The notes under the pieces: generated by a model
Database searches by the model: none
What the model was told of the DNA's origin: nothing
Seen by the model: only the letters and a program-made list of their open reading frames with translations
Part shown: positions 26,135 to 35,471 of the stretch, one piece after another
How the letters are laid out: every line of letters starts with the position of its first letter
Numbering within the stretch: the stretch's first letter is position 1
Program-made: the position numbers and the translations under genes
Assembly: GCA_958296285.1 (NCBI GenBank)
Contig: OY282459.1
Location: 1,408,762-1,472,761, forward strand
Reading direction: 5' to 3'
DNA length: 64,000 nt
DNA from: an uncultured Alphaproteobacteria bacterium
Lineage (GTDB): Bacteria; Pseudomonadota; Alphaproteobacteria; JAPOUT01; G958296285

Positions 26135-27292
26135 ATGCTTCTGAATGGCATTCGGGTTGTGGAATTGGCGACCTATATGGCGGCGCCGTCAGCGGCGGCG
26201 CTGATGGCGGAATGGGGCGCCGATGTCATCAAAATTGAGCCGCCGGAAGGCTGTCCGATCAGGCAGTTTTTCCAAACTTCGGGCAGTCTCAACGAGTTTC
26301 CGGACAATCCGGTCTTTGACTTGGACAATCGGGGCAAGAAGAGCATCGCCTTGGATATGAAAAAGGCGGAGGATGTCGCGTCTCTGAAACTTCTGCTGAA
26401 AGAGGCGGACGTCTTCGTCAACAATCTCCGCGCCTCCACGCTGAAATCACGCGGATTGGACTACGCTTCCATCAAAAAAGACTTCCCCCAACTCATCTAT
26501 GCAAGTCTGACGGGATACGGCTTGACAGGCCCAGACGCCGACCTCCCAGGCTTTGACGTCAGCGGCTTCTTCGCGCGAACAGGCATGACCAGCCTCACCG
26601 GGCGCAAAGGCGAAGACCCGACTCCGCCGCGCATCGCCGTCGGCGATCACATCACGGGCGTCAGCCTGACGGCGGGAATCCTCGCCGCGCTGCTGCGCCG
26701 TCAGCGCGAAGGCGCGGGCTGTCTGGTGGAGGCGTCCCTCCTCCGCGCCGGGATATACGCGCTCGGCTCCGACATGGCGATCCAAATGGCTTACGGACGA
26801 GTCGCCTCCACAAAAACGCGAAAAGAATCGCGCCTCCCGGAAAACAATTATTTCCGCGCCAAAGACAAAAAATGGCTCGTCATCGTCCCCCGACCGGCAG
26901 GATCAGACTGGGGGACGATCTGCCGCGTCATCGGGCGCGCCGATCTCGCCGACAATCCCGACTATCAAAGCCGCCGCGCCCGAATGCTGGACGCCGAAAA
27001 ACTCGTCTCTTTGCTGGACGAAGCCTTCGCGCGGCGCGATCGCGATGAATGGGGCGCGATTCTTGACAAAGCCGGCATCGTTTGGGCCCCTGTGCTGACG
27101 CCCGCCGAAGTTGTCGCCGATCCGCAGACAAAAGCGTCAGGCGCGATGATCAAGCGCGAAGGAATCAATGGCGCGTATCCGGGCCCCGCCGCGCCTGTCG
27201 CCTTTCCGGATCTTAACCTGCCGATCCCCGCCCCCGCCCCCGAACTCAACGCCGACAGCCATATTCTCCAAAAACTCAAAAAGAAAGTCTAA
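26135..27292 (+). CDS. class III CoA-transferase (CaiB/BaiF family)
   Basis: Members of this family move CoA between acyl groups in carnitine, formate/oxalate, racemase and aromatic pathways. The 385-residue protein starts MLLNGIRVVELATYMAAPSA after a strong GGAGGAGGGG site. It contains WGADVIKIEPPEG, FDLDNRGKKSIALDMK, the catalytic Asp region LPGFDVSGFFARTGMTSLTG and GDHITGVSLTAGILAALLRR. An MFS carrier follows 5 nt later, so uptake and activation of an acid may be linked. The substrate is unknown. The 148-nt upstream gap shows no clear promoter. Confidence 0.9.
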   Translation: MLLNGIRVVELATYMAAPSAAALMAEWGADVIKIEPPEGCPIRQFFQTSGSLNEFPDNPVFDLDNRGKKSIALDMKKAEDVASLKLLLKEADVFVNNLRASTLKSRGLDYASIKKDFPQLIYASLTGYGLTGPDADLPGFDVSGFFARTGMTSLTGRKGEDPTPPRIAVGDHITGVSLTAGILAALLRRQREGAGCLVEASLLRAGIYALGSDMAIQMAYGRVASTKTRKESRLPENNYFRAKDKKWLVIVPRPAGSDWGTICRVIGRADLADNPDYQSRRARMLDAEKLVSLLDEAFARRDRDEWGAILDKAGIVWAPVLTPAEVVADPQTKASGAMIKREGINGAYPGPAAPVAFPDLNLPIPAPAPELNADSHILQKLKKKV

Positions 27293-27297
27293 CGCCC

Positions 27298-28659
27298 ATG
27301 TCTCAAATCGCAGCGCCGAGAAGCGAAACCACGCGCGGCAATGCCGCCTATGCTTGGTATGTCGTGGGCTTGCTCGTCCTAGCATACACCTTCTCCTTCA
27401 TAGACAGACAGATTCTGACGCTTCTCGTGGAGCCGATGAAGGAAGATCTCAAAATCAGCGACACCAAGATGAGCCTCCTCTATGGAATCGCTTTCGGAAT
27501 CTTCTACACCTTCATGGGTCTTCCAATCGGACGTCTCGTGGATACGAAAAATCGCGTGGCGATCATCTCGGTCGGCGTTTTTCTCTGGAGTCTGATGACG
27601 GCGCTTTGCGGCATCGCGCGGAATTACTGGCAGCTCTTCGCCTATCGGATGGGGGTCGGCGTTGGGGAGGCGGCGCTGACGCCCGCCGCCTATTCCATCA
27701 TCTCCGACTATTTCAAGCCTGAGCGATTGGGCTTCGCGCTTGGGATATACAGCGTGGGAATTTATGTCGGGGCCGGCTTGGCGCTCATCATAGGCGGAAT
27801 CGCGGTGGAAATCGCGACATCCATGGCGCCGCCCGTTCTTCCCTTTTTCGGCGAGATTTATGACTGGCAGCTCGTCTTTCTGATGGTCGGGCTTCCTGGG
27901 ATTCCTCTCGCCCTCTGGGTCTGGACGCTCCGCGAGCCGAAACGGAGCGGCGTCAGCGAGGCGGATTTGGAAAACGCTGTCCCATGGAGCGAACTCTACG
28001 CCTATATGAAAGCCAATCGCAGAACGCTCATCTGTCATCACATGAGCTACGCGATGGTCGCGACAATGGCTTATGGCGCCGGCGCGTGGATTCCCTCTTT
28101 CTACATCCGAACTTACGGATGGACGGCGGGCGAAGCGGGCGTCATTTATGGGATTGTCGTTCTGATTTGCGGCTCTCTGGGGGTAGCGTCCGGCGGATGG
28201 ATCGGCGACTGGCTCACGGCGAAGGGCTACCGAGACGGCAAAATGCGCGTTCATCTGATATGCCCGCTCGCCTCCATTCCTTTCGCGATCGCCGCGCCTC
28301 TGATGCCCGATCCGTGGCTCGCGACTCTTTTCCTGATTCCATCAACCTTGACAGCGACCCTCTTGACGGGGAACGCCGCCGCCGGCTTGCAGGACATCAT
28401 GCCGAACCGAATGCGCGGCATCGCTTCGGCGGTTTTGCTTTTTGTCGTCAATATCTTTGGGCTGGGGCTTGGCTCCACGCTGATCGCGCTCTGCACCGAT
28501 TATGTTTTTGGCGATGCCGCGATGCTGCGCTATTCGCTCGTCATTGTTCCGACAATCATTCTGACGCTCGCCTGCTTTTTCGCTGTCGCCGGCTTCAAGC
28601 CCTACCGCGAAAGCCGCGATTATTATGAAAAATGGATTTCTTTGCGCGGAGCCTCCTAA
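27298..28659 (+). CDS. major facilitator superfamily transporter
   Basis: This is a 453-residue carrier with 12 predicted membrane segments. It has the MFS loop GLPIGRLVDTKNRVAIISVG between helices 2 and 3 and a helix 1 motif TFSFIDRQILTLLVEPMKEDL of the spinster-like or hexuronate-type group. GYRDGKMRVH lies near the second-half loop. Its start is 5 nt after the CoA-transferase stop, pointing to cotranscription and perhaps uptake of that enzyme's acid substrate. Its end overlaps the next gene by 28 nt. Confidence 0.9.
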   Translation: MSQIAAPRSETTRGNAAYAWYVVGLLVLAYTFSFIDRQILTLLVEPMKEDLKISDTKMSLLYGIAFGIFYTFMGLPIGRLVDTKNRVAIISVGVFLWSLMTALCGIARNYWQLFAYRMGVGVGEAALTPAAYSIISDYFKPERLGFALGIYSVGIYVGAGLALIIGGIAVEIATSMAPPVLPFFGEIYDWQLVFLMVGLPGIPLALWVWTLREPKRSGVSEADLENAVPWSELYAYMKANRRTLICHHMSYAMVATMAYGAGAWIPSFYIRTYGWTAGEAGVIYGIVVLICGSLGVASGGWIGDWLTAKGYRDGKMRVHLICPLASIPFAIAAPLMPDPWLATLFLIPSTLTATLLTGNAAAGLQDIMPNRMRGIASAVLLFVVNIFGLGLGSTLIALCTDYVFGDAAMLRYSLVIVPTIILTLACFFAVAGFKPYRESRDYYEKWISLRGAS

Positions 28660-29453
28660 TTTTCATTTCTCGCGCCGCGATTCCTTTTCTTCTCTGCGCC
28701 TTTTGCCTTTTGACGAACCCGGCGGCCTGTTTCGCCGGCGCGTGGCTTCCAGCGCCGGGCGAAGGGCAGATCATCGCGCGCAGCCATTACAGCCGCGCCG
28801 CCGCCCGCTTCAACGAAAGGGGGATGTTGAGGCGCTTCGGCTCTTTCACGAGACAATCGCAGGATATCTATATGGAGCTCGGTCTGTCGCGGAGTCTCGC
28901 CCTTCTCGGCTCAGTTTGGATTTCTTCGGAAAGGGAGCGCGTCAACGGGGTTCTGGAGCGGGAGCGAATCTGGCTCTTGGGAACGGCGCTTCGCGGGAAA
29001 GTCTTTCGGAAGGAGTCTTGGGCCTCTTCTTGGGAGATCGGACTGGGCTACGCCGAGACCCAAATCCGACCGCAGCGCATCACCGATAGCGGAATAACGG
29101 CGCGTTTCGCTTTCTCGCTGGGACGAGGCGGCTTCCTTTTTGGCCTTCCGACTTTCTGGGAAAGCGCGGCGCATTACGCCATAGACGAACGCGATCGGCA
29201 TTTTGACCGCGTCTCCATCACGCAGACTGCCGGCATATCGCCTCTCGCCTCTCTCCAATTGGTCATGCAGTTTCTCTTTGGGCAGGAGACCGATGCGACA
29301 ACGCGCCCGATCACGTCTCATGTCATGCAGATTTTCGGCATTTATGACATCACGCCCCGCTTTGCCTTTCAGCTGGGCGGCGTCTTCACGGTGGATGGCG
29401 AGAATGTGGAAGAGGAGGCGGGAGGCTTCGCCGGCTTCATCCTGCGCTATTAA
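28632..29453 (+). CDS. predicted outer-membrane beta-barrel protein, unknown
   Basis: I do not recognise a named family. The 273-residue protein has a signal peptide (FLLCAFCLLTNPAACFAGAW). A mature region follows with alternating hydrophobic and polar residues, and the final residues (GFAGFILRY) match the aromatic end of outer-membrane barrels. It overlaps the MFS gene by 28 nt and is likely cotranscribed with it, so it may be the matching outer-membrane pore. That link is inferred from position. It converges on thrS with a 4-nt overlap. Confidence 0.65.
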   Translation: MDFFARSLLIFISRAAIPFLLCAFCLLTNPAACFAGAWLPAPGEGQIIARSHYSRAAARFNERGMLRRFGSFTRQSQDIYMELGLSRSLALLGSVWISSERERVNGVLERERIWLLGTALRGKVFRKESWASSWEIGLGYAETQIRPQRITDSGITARFAFSLGRGGFLFGLPTFWESAAHYAIDERDRHFDRVSITQTAGISPLASLQLVMQFLFGQETDATTRPITSHVMQIFGIYDITPRFAFQLGGVFTVDGENVEEEAGGFAGFILRY

Positions 29454-31375
29454 CGGAGATCGGGACGCCTCGCCAATTCCGACAAATGCGCGATGGCGTC
29501 ATGGAGGGAGAGGATTTTCTGTCCCTTCTTGTCTTCTCCGAGAGGGCGCAGAGCGATCTGCCCCGATTCTTCCTCGCGCGCGCCGACCGCGATCAGAAAG
29601 GGAATTTTGGAAAGAGAATGGTCGCGGACTTTGTAGGAAATTTTTTCCGATCTCAGATCGGTCTCCACGCGGAGCCCCGCCTTTCGCATCGCCTTTTGGA
29701 CAGCGGCGGCGTAAGAATCCTGCGCGTTGGTGATGGGGGCGACAACCGCCTGCACCGGCGCCAGCCATAAAGGGAGGCGTCCTGCGTAATGCTCAATCAG
29801 GATGGCGAGGAAGCGCTCCAGCGATCCAGAGAGCGCGCGGTGAATCATGACCGGCGCGCGCTTCCGCCCCTGCCTGTCAATATAGGACGCGCCAAGACGC
29901 TCAGGCAGATTGAAATCCAGCTGGACTGTGCCGCATTGCCAATCGCGTCCGATGGCGTCTCGGAGGACGAATTCCAGTTTTGGTCCGTAGAAAGCGCCTT
30001 CGCCGGGATTAGGCTCGCAATCCAATTTGGCGGCTTCGGCGGCTTCGGCGAGGGCTTTTTCGGCTTTGTCCCAAATCTGGTCGGAGCCGATGCGGGTTTC
30101 CGGTCTGTCGGCGAGTTTGACGCGAATCTTCTCCATGCCGAAAGCGCGGGTGATGTCCATGATCAGTTTCGTGACCGCCACGCATTCGGACGTAATCTGC
30201 TCTTCGGCGCAGAAAATATGAGCGTCGTCCTGCGTGAAATGGCGGGCGCGGAGAAGTCCCATCAGCGCGCCTGACGGCTCATAGCGATGAACCCTGCCGA
30301 ACTCGCTGAAGCGGAGCGGCAGATCGCGATAGCTCTTCATGCCCTGATTGAAAATCTGAACATGGCCCGGGCAATTCATCGGTTTGAGAGCGAAAAGACG
30401 CTCGTCCGGCGTCTCGCTGACATACATATGGGGCGCGAATTTTTCCCAATGGCCGGAGCGCTCCCACAAAGCGCGATCCAACAGATCGGGCGTGTTGATT
30501 TCCTGATAGCCCGCCTCGTCCTGCTTGTCGCGGAGGAAGTCGGAGACGAGTCGCATCAGCCGCCAGCCCTTCGGATGCCAAAAGACGCCGCCAGGGGCGG
30601 ATTCCTCAATGTGAAAGAGACCCATCGCGCGTCCCACTTTCCGATGATCGCGCTTCTCGGCTTCTTCCAGCATCAGGAGATAGTTTTTGAGGGATTTTTG
30701 ATCCGCCCAGCATGTTCCGTAAATTCGCTGCAGCATCGGATTTTTCGAATCGCCCCGCCAATAAGCGCCGGCGATTCGCATCAATTTGAACGCCTTGCCG
30801 AGTCTCCCGGTGGAGGGCAAATGCGGCCCGCGACAGAGATCGCGCCATTCGCCCTGACGATAAACCGTGATTGGCTCGCCTTCGGGAATGGCGGCGATGA
30901 TCTCGGCTTTATAGATTTCGCCCTTCTCGCGGAAAAATTGAATCGCCTCTTCGCGCTTCCAAACTTCGCGGGTGATCGTCTCGTCTCTCTCCACGATTTC
31001 CTTCATGCGCGCTTCTATTTTGGGGAGGTCTTCGGGACGGAACGATTCCTCGCGGGCGAAATCGTAATAGAAGCCGTTCTCAATGACCGGCCCTATCGTG
31101 ACTTGGGCGTCGGGGAAGAGTTCTTGGACGGCTTCCGCCATGACATGCGCCGCGTCATGGCGGAGAATATCCAGCCCTTCGGGGCTGTCGGCGGTGATGA
31201 TTTCGGCGCGGGCGTTCTGTGGGATTTCGGCGGAGAGGTCTCTCAATGCGCCGTTGATTTTGACGGCGACCGCGCGTTTGGCGAGCGATGATGAGAGGCT
31301 TCGCGCGAAAGCGAAGCCGTTGATGGATTCGTCAAAATGGCGGCTTTCGCCATCGGGGAGGATGATGTTGGTCAT
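29450..31375 (-). CDS. thrS: threonyl-tRNA synthetase
   Basis: This class II enzyme charges tRNA-Thr. The 641-residue protein has an N-terminal TGS domain (MTNIILPDGESRHFDESINGF region), an editing domain (HDAAHVMAEAVQELFPDAQV, with FYYDF), and a catalytic core with KPMNCPGHVQIF, RFSEFGRVHRYEPSGALMGL and RGFTQDDAH-like RARHFTQDDAHIFC. The C-terminal anticodon domain is PLWLAPVQAVVAPI onward. Length is normal. It ends convergent with the outer-membrane protein. Confidence 0.97.
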   Translation of the reverse strand: MTNIILPDGESRHFDESINGFAFARSLSSSLAKRAVAVKINGALRDLSAEIPQNARAEIITADSPEGLDILRHDAAHVMAEAVQELFPDAQVTIGPVIENGFYYDFAREESFRPEDLPKIEARMKEIVERDETITREVWKREEAIQFFREKGEIYKAEIIAAIPEGEPITVYRQGEWRDLCRGPHLPSTGRLGKAFKLMRIAGAYWRGDSKNPMLQRIYGTCWADQKSLKNYLLMLEEAEKRDHRKVGRAMGLFHIEESAPGGVFWHPKGWRLMRLVSDFLRDKQDEAGYQEINTPDLLDRALWERSGHWEKFAPHMYVSETPDERLFALKPMNCPGHVQIFNQGMKSYRDLPLRFSEFGRVHRYEPSGALMGLLRARHFTQDDAHIFCAEEQITSECVAVTKLIMDITRAFGMEKIRVKLADRPETRIGSDQIWDKAEKALAEAAEAAKLDCEPNPGEGAFYGPKLEFVLRDAIGRDWQCGTVQLDFNLPERLGASYIDRQGRKRAPVMIHRALSGSLERFLAILIEHYAGRLPLWLAPVQAVVAPITNAQDSYAAAVQKAMRKAGLRVETDLRSEKISYKVRDHSLSKIPFLIAVGAREEESGQIALRPLGEDKKGQKILSLHDAIAHLSELARRPDLR

Positions 31376-31383
31376 GGGAGGGA

Positions 31384-33687
31384 TTATTCTTGAGCGATCC
31401 GCCCTTTGCGATTCGCGGCGCGGGGCGCGGCTTCCATGACCTCAAAGGCGAGGGCTTCGCCGTCCGGGCGAACCGATATTTTGACCGTTCCGCCCTGTTT
31501 CAATTTCCCGAACAAAATATCCTCGGCAAGAGGCTTTTTGACATTCTCCTGAATGACTCGCGCGAGGGGTCTCGCGCCCATGCGGCGATCATATCCGCGC
31601 TCGGCGAGCCATGCGTTAGCCTCCTCTGTGAGCGAGAAGGTGATATGGCGCTCGGCGAGCTGCGCCTCCAATTCAAAGATGAACTTCTCCACGACTCTGC
31701 CAATATGCTCCGGCGACAAAGGCGCGAAGGAAATAATCGCGTCCAAACGGTTTCGGAATTCGGGCGTGAAACTTCGCTCAATCGCCTCCATATCCTCGCC
31801 CTGCCGCGCCTCGCGGGCGAAGCCAAGAGGCGCGCGCGCCAAAGCCTCGGCGCCGGCGTTGGTCGTCATAATGAGGATGACGTTGCTGAAATCGGTTTTG
31901 CGTCCGTTATGATCCGTCAGTTTTCCGTAATCCATGATTTGGAGAAGGATGTTGAAAATGTCGGGATGCGCCTTCTCTATTTCGTCCAAGAGGAGGACGG
32001 AATGGGGATTCTGATCCACGCCGTCCGTCAGAAGTCCGCCCTGGTCAAAGCCGACATATCCCGGCGGCGCGCCAATGAGACGCGAGACCGTATGGCGCTC
32101 CATATATTCGGACATGTCAAAACGGAGGATTTCCACGCCCATCGCGCTGGCGAGCTGCCGCGCGACTTCCGTCTTGCCGACGCCTGTTGGTCCCGAGAAG
32201 AGATAGGAGCCGACAGGCTTCCCGCCCTCGCGCAAGCCGGCGCGCGACATTCGGACAGCCGAGCAGAGCGCCTCTATCGCCTTGTCCTGCCCATAGACGA
32301 CTCGCTTGAGGGTCTGCGGCAGATCGCGCAGCCGCTCCTCATCGTCATGCGAGACGCTTTTCGGCGGCACTCTCGCCATAGAGGCGACAACGGCTTCAAT
32401 CTCTTTGACGCCGACGGTCTTTTTGTCGCCGGCTTCCAACTTTCGCGCCGCGCCGGCTTCGTCAATGACGTCTATGGCTTTGTCGGGCATTTTGCGATCG
32501 TGCATATGCCGCGCCGAGAGAGTCGCCGCGACCCGAAGCGCTGAGGCGGTGTAGCGCAGCCCATGAAATTTCTCAAAGTGCTTTTTCAAGCCTTTGAGAA
32601 TGCGGATCGTTTCGGCGAGTCCCGGCTCTTCCACGGCGATTTTTTGGAACCGTCTCGTGAGAGCGCGATCTTTTTCAAAATGCTGCCGATATTCTTTATA
32701 GGTTGTCGCGCCAATGCAGCGGAGCGATCCGTTTTGGAGAGACGGTTTGAGGAGGTTGGAGGCGTCCAGCGTTCCGCCTGACGCCGCGCCAGCGCCGATG
32801 ACCGTGTGGATTTCGTCAATGAAGAGGACGGCATGGGGTTTTCGCTCCAGCGCGGCGAGGACGGCTTTCAGACGCTTCTCAAAATCTCCGCGATAGCGCG
32901 TGCCTGCGAGGAGAGCGCCCATATCCAGCGCGTAGATGACGACCTCTTTCAAGACGGACGGCACTTCGCCGCGCGTGATGCGTCTTGCCAAACCTTCGGC
33001 GATGGCGGTTTTCCCAACGCCCGAATCGCCGACATAAAGGGGATTGTTCTTATTGCGCCGCGCGAGAATTCGGACCGTGCGCTGGATTTCGGCATCGCGC
33101 CCGACAAGCGGATCTATTCGCCCCTGCTCCGCCCTCTCATTGAGATTGACGCAGAAAGCGGCGAGCGCTTTATCCGATTGCTCTTGGCTCTTATCGGCGA
33201 CTTCCATCTCTTCGCCCGCGATAAGCTCATCGGCTTCCGATCTTTTGCTGACGCCGTGGCTGATATAGGAGACCGCGTCAAAGCGGTTCATATTCTGCTC
33301 GGCGAGAAAATGAACCGCATGGCTCTCATTTTCAGAGAAGAGGGCGACCAGCACATTCGCGCCTTTGATTTCCTCGCCTCCCGCGGAAACTTGGACATGG
33401 GCGATGGCGCGTTTCAACACCCTTTGGAAGCCGGAGGTGAGAATCGGCGGCTCGGTTTCGTCTTTCTCTTCGGCGAGAGAGTCGGCGAGTTCTTCAATAT
33501 GCGCCATGAGTTTTTCTTGGAGACGTTTTAGATCCACGCCGCAAGCGCGGAGGACTTCCGCCGCGCTTTCCTCTTCCACGAGGGAAAGAAGGAGATGCTC
33601 CAACGTGACATAAGCATGGCGGCGCTCATGGGCGAGCCGCATGGCTCGGTTCAGGGCGGTTTCCAAAGATTCTGACAGACGCGCCAT
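31384..33687 (-). CDS. clpA: ATP-dependent Clp protease ATP-binding subunit ClpA
   Basis: ClpA unfolds proteins for ClpP. The 767-residue protein has an N-terminal Clp repeat domain (LNRAMRLAHERRHAYVTLEH) that binds ClpS. It has two AAA+ modules, with Walker A GDSGVGKTAIAEGL and GPTGVGKTEVARQL and Walker B VLFIDEIHTVIGAG and VLLLDEIEKAHPDIF. The ATG at 33687 lies 5 nt after the clpS stop and gives the family start MARLSESLETAL. An upstream in-frame extension overlapping clpS is not supported. Confidence 0.97.
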   Translation of the reverse strand: MARLSESLETALNRAMRLAHERRHAYVTLEHLLLSLVEEESAAEVLRACGVDLKRLQEKLMAHIEELADSLAEEKDETEPPILTSGFQRVLKRAIAHVQVSAGGEEIKGANVLVALFSENESHAVHFLAEQNMNRFDAVSYISHGVSKRSEADELIAGEEMEVADKSQEQSDKALAAFCVNLNERAEQGRIDPLVGRDAEIQRTVRILARRNKNNPLYVGDSGVGKTAIAEGLARRITRGEVPSVLKEVVIYALDMGALLAGTRYRGDFEKRLKAVLAALERKPHAVLFIDEIHTVIGAGAASGGTLDASNLLKPSLQNGSLRCIGATTYKEYRQHFEKDRALTRRFQKIAVEEPGLAETIRILKGLKKHFEKFHGLRYTASALRVAATLSARHMHDRKMPDKAIDVIDEAGAARKLEAGDKKTVGVKEIEAVVASMARVPPKSVSHDDEERLRDLPQTLKRVVYGQDKAIEALCSAVRMSRAGLREGGKPVGSYLFSGPTGVGKTEVARQLASAMGVEILRFDMSEYMERHTVSRLIGAPPGYVGFDQGGLLTDGVDQNPHSVLLLDEIEKAHPDIFNILLQIMDYGKLTDHNGRKTDFSNVILIMTTNAGAEALARAPLGFAREARQGEDMEAIERSFTPEFRNRLDAIISFAPLSPEHIGRVVEKFIFELEAQLAERHITFSLTEEANAWLAERGYDRRMGARPLARVIQENVKKPLAEDILFGKLKQGGTVKISVRPDGEALAFEVMEAAPRAANRKGRIAQE

Positions 33688-33691
33688 TCGC

Positions 33692-34030
33692 TCAAGCCTT
33701 TTCCATTCGGCATTGAAGGGGATGCTCGTTCTCTTTCGCGCAGTCCATGACTTGGACGACCTTCGTTTCGGCGATGTCAAACGCATAGACTCCGCAAGTG
33801 CCGATTCCCTTTTGATGGACTTGAAGCATAAGGCGCGTGGCTTCTTCTCTGCCCTTGCCGAAGAATCGCTCTAAAATGAAGACGACGAATTCCATCGGCG
33901 TATAGTCGTCATTGAGGAGGAGAACGCGATAGAGCGATGGTTTTTTCGTCTTGGCGGCAGTTTTTTCCAAAACGTCCGGACGTCCGCCAATGACGGAACT
34001 TCCGATGGGAGCGTGAGATGCGTGAATCAT
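33692..34030 (-). CDS. clpS: ATP-dependent Clp protease adaptor ClpS
   Basis: ClpS delivers N-end-rule substrates to ClpA. The 112-residue protein has the core [20 protein letters not shown] and [19 protein letters not shown], the [20 protein letters not shown] strand region, and a disordered N-terminal extension. DDYTPMEFV holds the acidic pocket for N-terminal residues. It lies directly upstream of clpA in one unit. Confidence 0.96.
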   Translation of the reverse strand: MIHASHAPIGSSVIGGRPDVLEKTAAKTKKPSLYRVLLLNDDYTPMEFVVFILERFFGKGREEATRLMLQVHQKGIGTCGVYAFDIAETKVVQVMDCAKENEHPLQCRMEKA

Positions 34031-34069
34031 GCGCGTGTCCTTATTTTTGGCGCCAGGGGCGAGGCTATC

Positions 34070-34588
34070 TTATCTTGAGACGTGTCGGAAGAGAATGTCT
34101 CGGGCTTCGTTGAGTCGGGCGGCGTCTTTATTGGATCCGCCTTTGTCGGGATGCATGTCGCGCATCAAGCGCTTATAGGCGGCGTTGATGTCTTCGCGCG
34201 AGGCGGTCGGCGATATTTTGAGAATGCGCCGCGCTTCCTCCAAAGTCATGGGCTGATTCTGCGACCGCGGCGCGTCATGCGTCCGATGCGTCCGCTCCGC
34301 CCGATCCGTCCGATCCGCCCGATGACTGCGATAGCTGCGATGACTGTATCGGGCGCGATCGCCGGGACGTTCAGACAACGGGGCAAACCAGATCACCGCG
34401 ATCGTGATCAGATAAAGAGGCAGCGCCGCTCCCCAAAATCCGCCCAGCACGGCAAGACAGGTCAGGGTTATGAAAAAAGGTCGGACTCCGATGACCAGAA
34501 ATCGCGCGACAGTTCTCGGGCTGCCCGTCATAAAGAAGACGAGCAGTCCCAACAGAGCCGCGATGCATCCTGCGATTATCCAAATCAT
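34070..34588 (-). CDS. membrane-anchored J-domain protein
   Basis: This 172-residue protein has two or three hydrophobic segments at the N-terminus (IIAGCIAALLGLLVFFM, FFITLTCLAVLGGFWGA, LYLITIAVIWF). A highly basic, low-complexity linker rich in Arg, His, Ser and Asp-Arg pairs follows (about residues 80-110). The C-terminal J-domain (MTLEEARRILKISPTASRED, then MRDMHPDKGGS) retains the HPD tripeptide that stimulates DnaK. The layout resembles TIM14-like J-proteins common in Alphaproteobacteria. It is divergent from lexA. Confidence 0.85.
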   Translation of the reverse strand: MIWIIAGCIAALLGLLVFFMTGSPRTVARFLVIGVRPFFITLTCLAVLGGFWGAALPLYLITIAVIWFAPLSERPGDRARYSHRSYRSHRADRTDRAERTHRTHDAPRSQNQPMTLEEARRILKISPTASREDINAAYKRLMRDMHPDKGGSNKDAARLNEARDILFRHVSR

Positions 34589-34653
34589 GGAAGCGCCTCA
34601 TTTTAACTTTCGCGCGCATTTTACGTCATCTTGGCGAAGGAAGCAAAAAGCGC

Positions 34654-34707
34654 TTGATTGTCGCCGCGAACTAAAGTAGAACATTCGCGTTTGTTGTCGC
34701 TTTGTTC
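34654..34707 (+). promoter_or_regulatory. lexA promoter with two SOS boxes
   Basis: TTGATT (34654-34659) and TAGAAC (34677-34682) are spaced by 17 nt. GAAC-N7-GAAC at 34668-34682 is an exact alphaproteobacterial LexA box and covers the -10. A second, imperfect box, GTTG-N7-GTTC, lies at 34693-34707. Autorepression of lexA is the expected role. Because the methyltransferase gene overlaps the lexA stop, it should share this control. Confidence 0.72.
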
Positions 34708-34772
34708 CTGATTCGGAGCGGCATCAGAACCAGACAAGCGCGGCGCGCGCGACACAAGCAATGGAGATAGCT

Positions 34773-35471
34773 ATGCTGACACCGAAACAAAGAGAGCTGC
34801 TTCTTTTAATTCACCAGCGCCTTCAAGAAGGGGGCGTGTCGCCGTCTTTTGAGGAAATGAAGACGTCTTTGGGTTTGCGTTCCAAATCCGGGATTCATCG
34901 TTTGATCCGCGCTCTTGAGGAGCGGGGTTTCTTGCGCCGTCTTCCGCATCGGGCGCGGGCTTTGGAGATTTTGCGTTTGCCGGATTCCTCCACGCCGTTT
35001 CCGCGATCGGGGAGCGAGAATTTCATTCCGAGCGTCATTAAGGGCGGTCGCGGAGTCGCGCTTCCTGAGTTGGATGACTCCGCGCCGGAGATGCTTCCGG
35101 TGGAGGTGATGGGGCGCATCGCGGCGGGAACGCCGATTGAAGCGCTTCAAGAGCCGACTCGTAAACTTTATCTTCCGCAAGAACTGTTTCGCGGCGGCGA
35201 GCATTTCGCTCTGGAGGTGGAAGGCGATTCTATGATTGACGCCGGCATTCTGAACGGAGACACTGTCCTAATACAAAAAACCGAAACGGCGATGAGCGGC
35301 GATATTGTTGTCGCTCTGGTTGACAATCACGAGGCGACATTGAAACGTCTTCGCAAGCGAGGCGGAATCGTGGCGCTGGAACCCGCCAATCGCGCTTATG
35401 AGCCGCAGATTGTCGCTCCAGAGAGGATGCAGATTCAAGGGAAAATGGTCGGACTCTTCCGTCAATATTGA
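34773..35471 (+). CDS. lexA: SOS repressor LexA
   Basis: LexA represses DNA-damage genes and cleaves itself when RecA is activated. The 232-residue protein starts [20 protein letters not shown], has the winged-helix recognition segment [20 protein letters not shown], an Ala-Gly cleavage site in [12 protein letters not shown], the catalytic Ser in [11 protein letters not shown] and Lys in [11 protein letters not shown]. An ATG at 34761 adds four residues; the second ATG gives the conserved start. The stop overlaps the next gene (TGATG). Confidence 0.97.
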   Translation: MLTPKQRELLLLIHQRLQEGGVSPSFEEMKTSLGLRSKSGIHRLIRALEERGFLRRLPHRARALEILRLPDSSTPFPRSGSENFIPSVIKGGRGVALPELDDSAPEMLPVEVMGRIAAGTPIEALQEPTRKLYLPQELFRGGEHFALEVEGDSMIDAGILNGDTVLIQKTETAMSGDIVVALVDNHEATLKRLRKRGGIVALEPANRAYEPQIVAPERMQIQGKMVGLFRQY

